A stretch of 64,000 nt of DNA from Burkholderia ubonensis (GCF_902833085.1 NZ_CADFEB010000008.1:392283-456282); one strand, 5' to 3'; shown: positions 1 through 8,914, counted from the first letter of the stretch. The notes: generated by a model from the sequence alone, not told the origin. Translations and numbers: made by a program.

Positions 1-182
1 GCGGCGGACGTAGCGGACAGCGTCTTGGCGGCGCGCATCTTGACGATCAGCTGGTTCACCGCGTCGGCCGGCCCGGGCACGGGCGCAGCCGCGGTTTGCG
101 CGTGTGCGGCGCAAGCGAAGCCGGCCAGCGCGGCACCGAGGACGGTCGCCTTAAACGAAGCAGTACGAATCAATTTGGACAT
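1..182 (-). CDS. Secreted protein N-terminus, probable S8 (subtilisin-like) serine protease, partial
   Basis: Only the first 60 codons lie in the window; the gene runs off the left edge. The start at 182 gives a classical Sec signal peptide: basic n-region (MSKLIRT), hydrophobic stretch (TVLGAALAGFACAA) and an AHA-Q cleavage site near residue 28. The mature start (AAAPVPGPADAVNQLIVKMR) resembles the propeptide beginning of secreted Burkholderia S8 proteases, in which a QLIVK strand opens the inhibitor-like prodomain. No catalytic residue is visible here, so the protease call rests on the prodomain resemblance alone; secretion is much surer than the enzymatic class. Confidence 0.55.
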   Translation of the reverse strand, partial: MSKLIRTASFKATVLGAALAGFACAAHAQTAAAPVPGPADAVNQLIVKMRAAKTLSATSA

Positions 183-593
183 GCCGATACTCCCCCGACA
201 GGATTGAACGGAATGAATCGATGCTGCTCGTCTTGTTGCTGTCTTGTTTCTGCTTGCTTCGCTGCGCTGCCGGCAGGAATCGGATTCGCGTCATGGGAGC
301 CGGGTGAAGCGGCGATCCTTGTTCACGCTGGGCCGCGCCGTTTCTTTCCGGAAGCTTGCGCAGAAATTAGCTCATTGAAATGCTTGCGTCAAACATTTTT
401 AATTTAAATCAAAAAAAGTTTGATTCTTTCGCAATCTGGAACGCAGACAGCCGGACTCGCCGGTGCGGAACGGTGATCGTTTAACCATTGGAAACAATCT
501 GTTCACTTTAGGGGGCATGATCTTCGGTGAATGAGCAGGCATACTTGCGGAAATGATGTGAAATGCCGTTGATCCGGCGCATAACCGCTTCCC
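183..593. other. Intergenic region with AT-rich core
   Basis: This 411-bp gap separates the divergent secreted-protease gene and the lipoprotein gene. Bases ~360-430 are strikingly AT-rich (runs of A and T around 390-420) for this genome, as expected for promoter DNA. I do not see a clean -35/-10 pair or a convincing gene in it. Confidence 0.4.
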
Positions 594-926
594 ATGACGA
601 CTCCTGTCCCTTTCCGATCCCTGCGCTGGCTGCCGCTCGTGGCCGCGGCCTGCCTGCTTGCGGCCTGCTCGACCACGTCCGATGTCGCGGCGACGTCGAA
701 TCCGAACGTGTTCACCGTGTCCACGCACACGGTCGGCGTGTCGACCAACTGGGCGACCGCGCACGAGAACGCGGTCAACGAGGCGATGAACTTCTGCTCG
801 CAGCGCGGGATGCGCGCCAGCATGAAACAGGAGTCGCTGAGCGCCGGCCGCGGCGTGAGCGGCCGCTCCGAACTCGCGTTCGAGTGCCACCCGACCTTCG
901 AGACCATGGCGGGCCCGCGCGGCTGA
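594..926 (+). CDS. Small outer-membrane-type lipoprotein, function unknown
   Basis: A 110-residue protein beginning MTTPVPFRSLRWLPLVAAAC with a clear type II signal peptide. The lipobox LLAAC puts the lipidated cysteine at about residue 25, followed by STTS, so outer-membrane retention is more likely than inner. The mature part holds two further cysteines (NFCSQRG and FECHP), a plausible disulfide in the periplasm. I recognise no enzymatic motif. It faces mmsB convergently, and the 103-bp gap is extremely GC-rich with self-complementary stretches that could terminate both genes. Homologues appear to be short Burkholderiales lipoproteins of unknown role; this is inference. Confidence 0.7.
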   Translation: MTTPVPFRSLRWLPLVAAACLLAACSTTSDVAATSNPNVFTVSTHTVGVSTNWATAHENAVNEAMNFCSQRGMRASMKQESLSAGRGVSGRSELAFECHPTFETMAGPRG

Positions 927-1029
927 GCGATTCCGGCGAGACGCGACGGCGGGGCGGCGGGGCGGCACATGACGCCGCGCCGCCGCCGTCAGGTTTGCGC
1001 GCCGCCGGCTCGGCGCCGCCGTCCCGCCG

Positions 1030-1926
1030 TCACGCGGCCTGCGCCTGCGCCTCGTACAGCTTCACGCACGCGGAGAAGTCGAGTCCGCCGAGCCCCTGCT
1101 GGCTCATCGACTGATAGAGCTGCTGCGCGAGCGCGCCCATCCACACCGGCTGGCGCGCCTGCCGCGCCGCTTCGGTCGCGAGCCCGAGGTCCTTCAGCAT
1201 CAGGTTCGCGGCGAACCCGCCGCTGTAGCCGCGCGCGGCGGGCGCCGCGGGCAGCACGCCCGGGTACGGGTTGCAGCTGTCCGAGCTCCAGCAGCGGCCG
1301 GTCGACGTGTTGATGATGCCGGCCAGCACCGCGGGCTCGATCCCGAGCGCCGCGCCGAGCGCCATCGCCTCCGACACGCCCATCATCGAGATGCCGAGCA
1401 GCAGGTTGTTGCAGATCTTCGCGATCTGGCCGGTGCCGGTGCCGCCGCAGTGCACGACGTTCTTCCCCATGTCGAGCAGCACCGGGCGGACCTGCTCGAA
1501 CAGCGCGGCGTGAGCGCCGACCATGAAGGTCAGCGTGCCGGCCTGCGCGCCCGCGGTGCCGCCGGACACGGGGGCGTCGGCGAGCGGATGGTTTTGCCGC
1601 GCGGCCGCGTCGGCAATCGCGCGCACCGTGCCGGGGTCGATCGTGCTGCAGTCGATCAGCGTCGCGCCGGCGCGCGCGCCCGCGAGCACGCCGTCGTCGC
1701 CGAGATAGACCTGCTGCACGTGTGTAGCGGCCGGCAGCATCGTGATCACGAGCGCGGCGCGCGCCGCCGCGTCGCGCGGCGAGCCGGCGGCCGTCGCGCC
1801 CGCGCGCACCGCGGCGTCGACCGCGTGCGCGTCGAGATCGAACACCGTCAGCGCGTGGCCGGCCTTGAGCAGGTTGGCGGCCATGGGGCCGCCCATGTTG
1901 CCGAGCCCGATGAATGCGATTTCCAT
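1030..1926 (-). CDS. mmsB: 3-hydroxyisobutyrate dehydrogenase
   Basis: A 298-residue NAD-dependent dehydrogenase that oxidises 3-hydroxyisobutyrate to methylmalonate semialdehyde in valine breakdown. The N-terminus carries the family signature and dinucleotide-binding loop (IGLGNMGGPMA, residues 6-16). The substrate-binding DAPVSGGTAGAQAG segment sits near residue 118 and the catalytic-lysine motif GQIAKICNN near residue 165. Length is normal for the family. A GAGGAG ribosome-binding site (1933-1938) lies just upstream of the ATG at 1926, and mmsA ends 16 bp upstream, so the two are co-transcribed. Its product is the substrate of MmsA. Confidence 0.93.
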   Translation of the reverse strand: MEIAFIGLGNMGGPMAANLLKAGHALTVFDLDAHAVDAAVRAGATAAGSPRDAAARAALVITMLPAATHVQQVYLGDDGVLAGARAGATLIDCSTIDPGTVRAIADAAARQNHPLADAPVSGGTAGAQAGTLTFMVGAHAALFEQVRPVLLDMGKNVVHCGGTGTGQIAKICNNLLLGISMMGVSEAMALGAALGIEPAVLAGIINTSTGRCWSSDSCNPYPGVLPAAPAARGYSGGFAANLMLKDLGLATEAARQARQPVWMGALAQQLYQSMSQQGLGGLDFSACVKLYEAQAQAA

Positions 1927-1942
1927 GTTCCGGCTCCTCGCG

Positions 1943-3469
1943 TCAGCGCAGCGCGATCGTGGTGTTCACGCCGCCCGACGTCGCATCGTCGTCGAACCAG
2001 CGCGCGGTGACGGTCTTGGTCTGCGTGTAGAACTGCACGACCTGCTTGCCGTACGGGCCGAGATCGCCGAGCTTCGAGCCGCGCGAGCCCGTGAAGCTGA
2101 AGTAGGGCACCGGCACCGGGATCGGGATGTTGATGCCGACCTGGCCGACGTCGATTTCGCTCTGGAACTTGCGCGCGGCCGCGCCGCTCTGCGTGAACAG
2201 GCCGACGCCGTTGCCCATCGGGTTGCGGTTGACGAGCGCGATCGCGTCGTCGAGCGTGTCGGCTTCGAGCACGACCACCACCGGCCCGAAAATCTCTTCC
2301 TTGTAGATCGACATCTCGGTCGTCACGTTCGAGAAGAGCGTCGGGCCGACGAAATTGCCCTGCTCGTAGCCCGGCACCTTCACGCCGCGGCCGTCGAGCA
2401 GCAGCGTCGCGCCGGCCTTCACGCCTTCGTCGATCAGCCCGGTGATGCGCGCGAGCGCGGCCTTCGACACGACCGGGCCGACGTCGGTGCCGGCCTCGTG
2501 CCCCGCGCTGACCTTCAGCAGTTTCGCCTTCTCGACGAGCTCCGGCAGCCAGTCGCGCGCGGCGCCCACCAGCACGACCACCGACGTCGCCATGCAGCGC
2601 TGGCCGGCCGCGCCGAACCCGGCGCCGACGAGCGCGTTGATCGTCTGCTCGCGATGCGCATCGGGCAGCACGACCGCGTGGTTCTTCGCGCCCATCATCG
2701 ACTGCACGCGCTTGCCGTGCTCGCTGCCGAGGTTGTACACGTGCGTGCCGACGCGCGTCGAGCCGACGAACGAGATCGCCTTCACGTCCGGATGCGTGCA
2801 CAGCCGGTCGACCGCGACCTTGCCGCCGTGCACCACGTTCAGCACGCCAGGCGGCACGCCGGCCTCGATCGCGAGCTCGACGAGCTGCATCGTCGACAGC
2901 GGGTCCTGCTCCGACGGCTTCAGCACGAACGTGTTGCCGCACACGATCGCCATCGGGAACATCCACAGCGGGATCATCCCGGGGAAGTTGAACGGCGTGA
3001 TGCCCGCGCACACGCCGATCGGCTGGCGCAGCGTGTAGGTATCGACGCCGCCCGCGACGTTCTCCGCGAACTCGCCGAGCTGCAGCGTGCCGATCGAGCA
3101 CGCGTGCTCGACCACTTCGAGGCCGCGGAAGATGTCGCCCTGCGCGTCGGGCAGCGTCTTGCCCTGTTCGGCGGTCAGCGTCTTCGCGATGCGTTCGAGG
3201 TTGCGGCGCACGAGGTCCTGGAACTTCAGCATGATGCGCATGCGTGCGCCGATCGGCGTGGTCTTCCAGGTCTGGAACGCGCGCTGCGCGGACGCGATCG
3301 CGGCGTCGACCTCGTCGACGGTCGCATACGGCACGCGGCCGATCGTTTCCTGCGTCGCGGGGTTGACGATGTCGCCCCATTCGCGGGTGCGCGATTCGAC
3401 GAACTGGCCGTCGATCAGCAGTTTGGCGGTGGGCAGCGCGACGGTGGCTTGAGGTACGGCGGCGTTCAT
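1943..3469 (-). CDS. mmsA: Methylmalonate-semialdehyde dehydrogenase (CoA-acylating)
   Basis: A 508-residue aldehyde dehydrogenase that converts methylmalonate semialdehyde (and malonate semialdehyde) to propionyl-CoA or acetyl-CoA, the last step of distal valine catabolism. The catalytic cysteine is C292 in GQRCMA, and the MMSDH-specific segment MGAKNHAVVLPDA is present about 25-35 residues before it. The Rossmann strand PFNFPGMIPLWMFP is intact. The start at 3469 (MNAAVPQATVALP) is chosen over an upstream in-frame ATG because GGAGAT lies 5 bp upstream of it and homologous proteins begin here. It is in an operon with the transporter upstream and mmsB downstream. Confidence 0.93.
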   Translation of the reverse strand: MNAAVPQATVALPTAKLLIDGQFVESRTREWGDIVNPATQETIGRVPYATVDEVDAAIASAQRAFQTWKTTPIGARMRIMLKFQDLVRRNLERIAKTLTAEQGKTLPDAQGDIFRGLEVVEHACSIGTLQLGEFAENVAGGVDTYTLRQPIGVCAGITPFNFPGMIPLWMFPMAIVCGNTFVLKPSEQDPLSTMQLVELAIEAGVPPGVLNVVHGGKVAVDRLCTHPDVKAISFVGSTRVGTHVYNLGSEHGKRVQSMMGAKNHAVVLPDAHREQTINALVGAGFGAAGQRCMATSVVVLVGAARDWLPELVEKAKLLKVSAGHEAGTDVGPVVSKAALARITGLIDEGVKAGATLLLDGRGVKVPGYEQGNFVGPTLFSNVTTEMSIYKEEIFGPVVVVLEADTLDDAIALVNRNPMGNGVGLFTQSGAAARKFQSEIDVGQVGINIPIPVPVPYFSFTGSRGSKLGDLGPYGKQVVQFYTQTKTVTARWFDDDATSGGVNTTIALR

Positions 3470-3581
3470 GAACGATCTCCAAATGAAAAAGCGGCAATGC
3501 GAGGAAAGAAGGCGCCCGCGGCCGCCGCGCATGCGCGCCGGCCGGCAGGTCAACGAATGGGGAGCGGGGCGGGGCGCGCGG

Positions 3582-4901
3582 TCAGTCGCGCCCGCTGCGC
3601 ATCAGCCCCGTGCAGATCAGCGCGAACACGCCGAGCCCGACGAGGTAGGCGATCACGTAATGCGGCTGGCCGCCGCCCGTCTTCAGCAGCGACGTCGCGA
3701 TCATCGGCGCGAAGCCGCCGCCGAGCACGCCCGCGAGCTGCACCGACAGCGAGATCCCGCTGTAGCGGATCTCCGCCGGGAACTGCCTGGCGAACAGCAG
3801 CGACTCCGGCGCATACAGGATCGGGAACACCACGCCGAGGCCGAGCACGATCGCCCACCACGCGAGCGACGTCTGCCGCGTGCCGAGCATCATGAAGAAC
3901 GGCGCGACGAACGCGCACATCAGCACGAGGCCGATCGCGAACATCCGGCGCTGGCCGATGCGGTCGCTCAGGTGGCCGCACAGCGGCATCGTCACGAGCG
4001 ACAGCACCGCGCCCGCCGTGATCGCCTCCAGCATGGCGGCTTTCGGCAGGTGCAGCTGCTGCGTCGCATACGCGAGCGCGAACGTGACGACCATGTAGAA
4101 CCACGTGTTCTCGGCGGCGCGCGCGCCGACGATCGTCAGCACCTCGCGCGGATGCCGGCGGATCGCTTCCAGCACCGGCGACTTCACCGCCTTGCCCTGG
4201 TGCTTCATCTTTTCGAAATCCGGCGATTCCGGCACCTTCGCGCGGATGAACGCGCCGAGACCGACCAGCGCGATGCTCGCGAGGAACGGGATGCGCCAGC
4301 CCCACGACAGCATGTCCGCGTCGGGCAGCGCCGCCACCGCGGTCATCGCGAGCGACGACAGGATCAGGCCGAGACCGACGCCCGTCTGCGGCAGGCTGCC
4401 GAACAGCCCCTTGCGGCCCTCGGGCGCGTGCTCGACCGCCATCAGCACCGCGCCGCCCCATTCGCCGCCGACCGCCATCCCCTGCAGGAAGCGCATCGCG
4501 ATCAGCAGCGCGGCCGCCCAGTAGCCGATGCTGTCGTACGACGGGATCAGCCCGATGACCATGCTCGGCACGCCCATCAGCAGCAGCGTGACCATCAGCA
4601 TCGACTTGCGGCCGATGCGGTCGCCGAAGTGGCCGAACACGATGCCGCCCATCGGCCGGCCGATGAAGCCGACCGCGAACGTGCCGAATGCGGCGAGCGT
4701 GCCGACCACCGGGTCGAGCGACGGGAAGAAGATGCGGTTGAAGACCAGCGCGGCGGCGGTGCCGTACAGGAAGAAGTCGTACCACTCGATCGTCGTGCCG
4801 GTCATGCTGGCCCAGCCGGCCAGCAGGTGGTCCTTCGCGGTTCGGGTGGGCGCGGGCGCGGCAAGCTCCGCGTGCTCGTCAAGGGTGGATCGGGTCTGCA
4901 T
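3582..4901 (-). CDS. MFS transporter, metabolite:H+ symporter (MHS) type
   Basis: A 439-residue, twelve-helix transporter. TTIEWYDFFLYGTAAALVF in helix 1 and FGHFGDRIGRKSMLM between helices 2 and 3 are hallmarks of the MHS family (relatives of ShiA, KgtP and ProP), which imports organic acids with protons. A GGAGAC site precedes the ATG at 4901. It is the first gene of the mmsA-mmsB operon (112 bp before mmsA), so a branched-chain-acid intermediate such as 3-hydroxyisobutyrate or a related short acid is a reasonable substrate; this is inference from context. It is divergent from a LysR gene. Confidence 0.85.
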   Translation of the reverse strand: MQTRSTLDEHAELAAPAPTRTAKDHLLAGWASMTGTTIEWYDFFLYGTAAALVFNRIFFPSLDPVVGTLAAFGTFAVGFIGRPMGGIVFGHFGDRIGRKSMLMVTLLLMGVPSMVIGLIPSYDSIGYWAAALLIAMRFLQGMAVGGEWGGAVLMAVEHAPEGRKGLFGSLPQTGVGLGLILSSLAMTAVAALPDADMLSWGWRIPFLASIALVGLGAFIRAKVPESPDFEKMKHQGKAVKSPVLEAIRRHPREVLTIVGARAAENTWFYMVVTFALAYATQQLHLPKAAMLEAITAGAVLSLVTMPLCGHLSDRIGQRRMFAIGLVLMCAFVAPFFMMLGTRQTSLAWWAIVLGLGVVFPILYAPESLLFARQFPAEIRYSGISLSVQLAGVLGGGFAPMIATSLLKTGGGQPHYVIAYLVGLGVFALICTGLMRSGRD

Positions 4902-5001
4902 GGCGTCTCCATCGTTATTTGCCCGCGGCTCGTGGTCCGTGGGTCACGGTCGAGTATAGTTATGCGCAGAATCCTGTAGTACCGACAAAGAATCCGGTTG
5001 G

Positions 5002-5019
5002 ATGTGCAAATTTGCATAT
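5002..5019. promoter_or_regulatory. Palindrome in the divergent transporter/LysR promoter region
   Basis: The sequence ATGTGCAAATTTGCATAT contains the perfect 12-bp palindrome TGCAAATTTGCA (5005-5016), extended by one more pairing base set on each side. It lies between divergent genes and 43 bp upstream of the LysR start, a normal position for an autoregulatory LysR operator. The binding protein is inferred. Confidence 0.45.
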
Positions 5020-5061
5020 CGACGGCCGGCCTGAGACCCTCCCACCTGAACCCGCCTGCCG

Positions 5062-6039
5062 ATGCGACACCACCCCGAGCCGGTATCCGGCAACCTGAAC
5101 TGGGACGACCTGCGGTTTTTCCTGGAAGTGGCGCGCACGCAGCGCGCGAGCGGCGCCGCGAAGCGCCTGGGCGTCGACTACACGACCGTCGCCCGGCGCA
5201 TCCGCACGCTGGAGGAGGCGATGGGCACGCTGCTGTTCGACAAGTCGCGCTCCGGCGGTTTCGTGCTGACCGCCGAAGGGCAGCGGCTCGTCGCGTATGC
5301 GGATGCGATGGAGACGACCGTGCAGTCGGCCTGCGACCAGGTCGCCAATACCGGGCATGCGCTGTCGGGGCACGTGCGGATCGGGTCGACGGAAGGCTTC
5401 GGGTGCTTTTTTCTGGCGCCGCAGCTTGCGCAGTTCCGCGCCGCGCATCCGCACGTGACGGTCGACCTGCTGCCGGTGCCGCATTTCGTCAGCCTGACGA
5501 AGCGCGAGGCCGATCTCGCGATCACGCTCGAGCGGCCCGAGCGCGGGCCTTATGTGTGCACGAAGCTGTGCGACTACCAGTTGCGGCTTTATGCGACGCG
5601 GGCGTATCTGGCGAGTCATGCGCCGATTGCGGGCGTGGGCGATCTCGCCGCGCACGCGTTCATCAGCTACGTCGACGATCTCGCGTTCAGCAGCGAGCTG
5701 CTGTATCTGGAACGCGCGGTGCCCGGAGCGACGGCCGGGCTGCGCACGACGAGCGTGATCGCGCAGTATTTCGCGGCGCTGCAGGGCGGGGGGCTGGCGA
5801 TCCTGCCTTGCTTCATCGCCGCGCAGCAGCCGGCGCTCGTGCCGGTGCTGGCGGATGAGGTGGTCGTGACGCGGTGCTTCTGGCTGACTTGCCGGGAGGA
5901 TTTGAGGAAATTGCGGCGGGTGACCGCGCTGTGGGATTACCTGCGGGCGGCGGCCGATGCGAATCGCGCATTGCTGGCGGGGGAATCGGGGGAGTTGCGG
6001 TTTGTTGGAGCGCCTGACATGCTGGCGGGATTCGCTTGA
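5062..6039 (+). CDS. LysR-family transcriptional regulator
   Basis: A 325-residue regulator with an N-terminal winged helix-turn-helix (WDDLRFFLEVARTQRASGAA, then TTVARRIRTLEEAMGTLLFD, residues ~12-68) and a periplasmic-binding-protein-like effector domain from ~100. It is transcribed away from the transporter-mmsA-mmsB operon, the usual arrangement for a LysR activator of that operon. The final codons lose GC bias relative to the core, but the frame is intact. The inducer is not known; a valine-pathway intermediate is the obvious candidate by context. Confidence 0.85.
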   Translation: MRHHPEPVSGNLNWDDLRFFLEVARTQRASGAAKRLGVDYTTVARRIRTLEEAMGTLLFDKSRSGGFVLTAEGQRLVAYADAMETTVQSACDQVANTGHALSGHVRIGSTEGFGCFFLAPQLAQFRAAHPHVTVDLLPVPHFVSLTKREADLAITLERPERGPYVCTKLCDYQLRLYATRAYLASHAPIAGVGDLAAHAFISYVDDLAFSSELLYLERAVPGATAGLRTTSVIAQYFAALQGGGLAILPCFIAAQQPALVPVLADEVVVTRCFWLTCREDLRKLRRVTALWDYLRAAADANRALLAGESGELRFVGAPDMLAGFA

Positions 6040-6273
6040 TGCGAATCGCGGTATCGCCTTCGGTGATCGATTCAAAGAAGAACCCATTTTGGCGATAATC
6101 GACTTTCGCTAATGGGAGTGTGAATGTTCAATCGAATCATCGCGCGCAAGGCCGCTTCTGCTTGCCCCACATCGGAAGTGCATCACCGCGCTTCGCTGGC
6201 AAGCGTCGAACACAGAGTGCTCCGATGGTGAGTCGGCGCGACGTCCAAGAAAAATGGATGCAAGTAGAAAGAC

Positions 6274-7275
6274 ATGACGACAAGTGAAAGTGCGGTAGAC
6301 GAAAGCGTGGCAGATCGCGTTGGCGACGTCGCAGGGTTTTGGCGCAGGACGGCGGCGTTTGCCATCGATTGCATCGTGCTTGGGCTGATTGGACTGGCGC
6401 TGGCCATTTTGTTCTTTGATCAGTTGGCCGCAATCGGACAGTGGGGGCGGTTGATTGGGTTTCTAATCGGCTCGACTTATTTCGGTTTGATGGAAGGCCA
6501 TGCCGGACGGTGCCAGTCACTCGGAAAGCGGGCGTTAAAAATCAAGGTCATCAGATGTGACGCGGGCGGGATTGCAACGCTGGGCGTGACACAAGCGTGC
6601 CTGCGCTATGCAATCGTTGCCGTTCCGACCGTTCTCGGCGGTATCGCGTTTGTCGACCTCCCGGCGCTGAATGCGCCTCATGCAGCATGGGTCTCACGGG
6701 TCAATTCATTTGCCGTATTTCTGTGGGGCGCAGCGCTTGTATACCTGCTCGCGTTCAACCGGCCTAGCCGACAATCGTTGCAAGACCTGGCAGTCTCGAG
6801 TCTCGTCGTTCGAGTCTCCACGAAGCAGGCACGAGTTGTTCCGGTTCGCAGAAAGCACTGGATCGCGCTGGGCGCCTTCGCCGGCCTCATACTGCTCGCG
6901 AGTCCGTTCGTCAATCGATTTCTTGCGTCGAAGCTGACGGAACTGGAGCAAATCCAGCGTGCAACGTTGACGGTCCCTTCGGTCATGCGAAGCGGAGTCA
7001 CGATGAGTAGCATCAGGCATGTCGGATCGTCGGGCGATGCGCCTCGCACGGTTACCACTATTTCCGTTGTAAGCGGCTCCCCGATGCTGCAAACCGAACA
7101 GGGTACGCATGCGATCGCGCGCGCTGCTTTCGGCGCGTGGCCGATGCTCGCAAACCAGGACGTCGTTACGATTGTTTCCGTTCGCGGCGCCGACCTCGGC
7201 ATTGCCTCCTGGCGAACACAGTTTGTCGAAAGTTGGCCGGGCCGCCAATGGCCATCGAAGATGACGTCACCATGA
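6274..7275 (+). CDS. RDD-family integral membrane protein
   Basis: A 333-residue protein with an RDD domain in its first half. FWRRTAAFAIDCIVL (residues ~22-36) gives the Arg and the Asp of the first helix, and GKRALKIKVI near residue 85 is the conserved loop of the family. Four hydrophobic segments are visible (~28-48, ~62-78, ~110-128, ~145-165), plus a further one near 200-216 (WIALGAFAGLILLASPFV). The remainder is a hydrophilic C-terminal domain unlike known RDD partners. RDD proteins are poorly characterised; some act in Na+/H+ exchange. Codon use is less GC-biased than neighbouring genes, and an IS3 remnant lies directly downstream, both hints of acquisition. Confidence 0.75.
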   Translation: MTTSESAVDESVADRVGDVAGFWRRTAAFAIDCIVLGLIGLALAILFFDQLAAIGQWGRLIGFLIGSTYFGLMEGHAGRCQSLGKRALKIKVIRCDAGGIATLGVTQACLRYAIVAVPTVLGGIAFVDLPALNAPHAAWVSRVNSFAVFLWGAALVYLLAFNRPSRQSLQDLAVSSLVVRVSTKQARVVPVRRKHWIALGAFAGLILLASPFVNRFLASKLTELEQIQRATLTVPSVMRSGVTMSSIRHVGSSGDAPRTVTTISVVSGSPMLQTEQGTHAIARAAFGAWPMLANQDVVTIVSVRGADLGIASWRTQFVESWPGRQWPSKMTSP

Positions 7276-7363
7276 GCGTTTCGTCGGTCGGTTGATGCGC
7301 TTTGCATGACACCCACGCCGTAGCCGATCTTCGCGCACCGTCGTCGGATGCAGTGCGGCCAGA

Positions 7364-7490
7364 TGCGGTCACTGGTACTCGGTGTCGGAGGCCCAACACC
7401 TGAAGGAACTGGAGCAAGAGAACAGCAAGCTCAAACGGCTGTTGGCCGAATCGATGCATTGACAATGCCGCCCTCAAAAACTTGCTGTAG
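7364..7490 (+). pseudogene. Degraded IS3-family transposase orfA remnant
   Basis: Translating from 7373 gives WYSVSEAQHLKELEQENSKL and then KRLLAESMH before a TGA at 7460. Shifting the frame by one base there continues DNAALKNLL to a TAG at 7488. Together they rebuild the leucine-zipper end of an IS3-family OrfA (SEA.RLKELE.EN.KLK.LLAE..LDNAALK.LL). There is a frameshift, a stop in place of the terminal SRK, and neither the helix-turn-helix upstream nor an orfB downstream. The rest of the 7276-7627 gap holds nothing I recognise. This is a scar, not a mobile element. Confidence 0.7.
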
Positions 7491-7627
7491 CGAAAGTAGC
7501 TAAATTGAATGGCCGCCTTCTGGGAGGCCGTTTGGCCGCAGGGAGGCGGTAGCGGGGGCTCACATCACCTCCGAGTTCATCGATGTTCGAGAGGCGTCGC
7601 GCGGGAGGGAGTGAGTTCCGACCGGAT

Positions 7628-7909
7628 TTACTTCATGACGCGCGCGAAGACCTCGCTCAGTTCGGCATCTTCGACCACCGGCGCGATATCGAGCTCCATC
7701 AGGTCGCTCCACATGTACGCGAATTCGGTCAGCGTTTTCGCATCGTCGGTCTCGAGCAAATCGAACCCGCCGCTCAGATCCGCTCGCGTCCATCGGCCGA
7801 GCAGCTTGACGCCCGCCGGCGGAAGTCCGCCGGTCTTCTGGAACCGCTCGATGGCTTCCGCCCGGGATAGCGTGTCCGGGGCCCATGTGAACGTCAGCAT
7901 GAATTTCAT
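7628..7909 (-). CDS. DUF3303-like small cytoplasmic protein
   Basis: A 93-residue protein beginning MKFMLTFTWAPDTLSRAEAI. The opening strand, the central GVKLLGRWTRADLSGGFDLL and the end (EFAYMWSDLMELDIAPVV) match the small dimeric ferredoxin-like fold of DUF3303 proteins. No catalytic motif is evident. The start at 7909 is favoured over longer in-frame starts because GGGAGGT sits 5 bases upstream of it. Its neighbours give no functional clue. Confidence 0.7.
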   Translation of the reverse strand: MKFMLTFTWAPDTLSRAEAIERFQKTGGLPPAGVKLLGRWTRADLSGGFDLLETDDAKTLTEFAYMWSDLMELDIAPVVEDAELSEVFARVMK

Positions 7910-8244
7910 GGCTACCTCCCGACTGAACGAATTGGCTGAATTCATTTTAGGCAATCGAATTCATCCACTGCCAGGGGGACAGGCATCTGCAAGGGGGATT
8001 TCCGTAGCCGGGGTTTCGGCAAGATGTCACTTGATTCGAGCTGCCCGCGGTGTCCAATCAACCGGTGAATCGACGAAACGGGCGCTCGCTGGCCTGACCT
8101 GCGTTGCGCGCGTCGAGCGGCGTGCGGGGCCGTGCGAACCCGGTGGCGGGGCCGCCATGTTGTAAAGTTGCCTGTCGCATCAGCGACGTCCGGCAATCCG
8201 GCACGGAACCCCGAATCGATTCGAAGTTTCCACGACCACGACAC

Positions 8245-8823
8245 ATGCGTTCACTCCTTCCGTCTCCTGGCACCGTCCTCTTGCTGATCGACCTGCAGCG
8301 AGCGATCGACCATCCGAGCTGGGGGGAGCGAAACAACCCTCATGCGGAGTCGCAAGTTCGTCGATTGCTCGTCCATTGGCGCAGCCAGGGCTGGCCGGTA
8401 TGGCACGTTCGGCACGACTCCACGAACCCGGAGTCTCACTACCGGCCGGGCCAGCCGGGACACGCATTCAAACCGGAGGCCACTCCGGTAGCCGGCGAAC
8501 CCGTCATTCCGAAACAGACGAACAGCGCGTTCATCGGAACCGATCTGGAAGCCCGGCTTCGGGCCGGCGGCCACGACGCGCTGGTCGTGGCTGGCGTCAT
8601 CACCAACAATTCGGTCGAGGCGACCGTTCGCATGGCCGGCAATCTCGGCTTTCGCACGTGGCTTGTGGCTGACGGCTGCTTCACGTTCGCCCGGCCCGAC
8701 TGGAACGGAACGTACCGAAGCGCCGACGACGTTCACGCGATGTCGCTGGCCAATATGCATTCCGAATACTGCACGGTCGTTACCGCGGATGCGCTGCTAG
8801 GCACGTCCAGCCAGGCCGAGTGA
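8245..8823 (+). CDS. Isochorismatase-fold (cysteine hydrolase superfamily) protein lacking the canonical cysteine
   Basis: A 192-residue protein of the isochorismatase-like fold. The first triad residue is D16 in VLLLIDLQ and the second is K90 in VIPKQTNSAF. The usual nucleophile position, T..C.....R.A, reads GVITNNSVEATVRMAGNLGF, so serine 123 (or a neighbouring Asn) replaces cysteine. It is therefore either a non-hydrolytic or Ser-dependent member; isochorismatases proper also lack the cysteine. The start at 8245 is chosen because homology begins at MRSLLPSPGTVLLLIDLQ; an upstream in-frame ATG would add unrelated residues. The substrate is unknown. Confidence 0.8.
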   Translation: MRSLLPSPGTVLLLIDLQRAIDHPSWGERNNPHAESQVRRLLVHWRSQGWPVWHVRHDSTNPESHYRPGQPGHAFKPEATPVAGEPVIPKQTNSAFIGTDLEARLRAGGHDALVVAGVITNNSVEATVRMAGNLGFRTWLVADGCFTFARPDWNGTYRSADDVHAMSLANMHSEYCTVVTADALLGTSSQAE

Positions 8824-8914
8824 ATTCCGGAGGGCGGCATTCGCAGGTCGATCACACGTTGGCGTCGCAGCGCCATGCTACGATCGACCCGATCCGACTT
8901 CCACCCGGTGCGCA

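Noticed and set aside
1742..3895. Very long open frame antisense to mmsA (717 codons)
   Set aside because: Arg/Ala/His-rich translation with no domain; a GC-bias shadow of mmsA. The same applies to long frames opposite or overlapping 12439-14331, 17063-18871, 34652-38161, 42649-45066 and 45644-47410.
6124..6231. 35-codon frame (MFNRIIARKAASACPTSEVH...) with GGGAG five bases upstream
   Set aside because: Too short, no recognisable feature and no conservation evidence; the ribosome-binding-site match may be chance.
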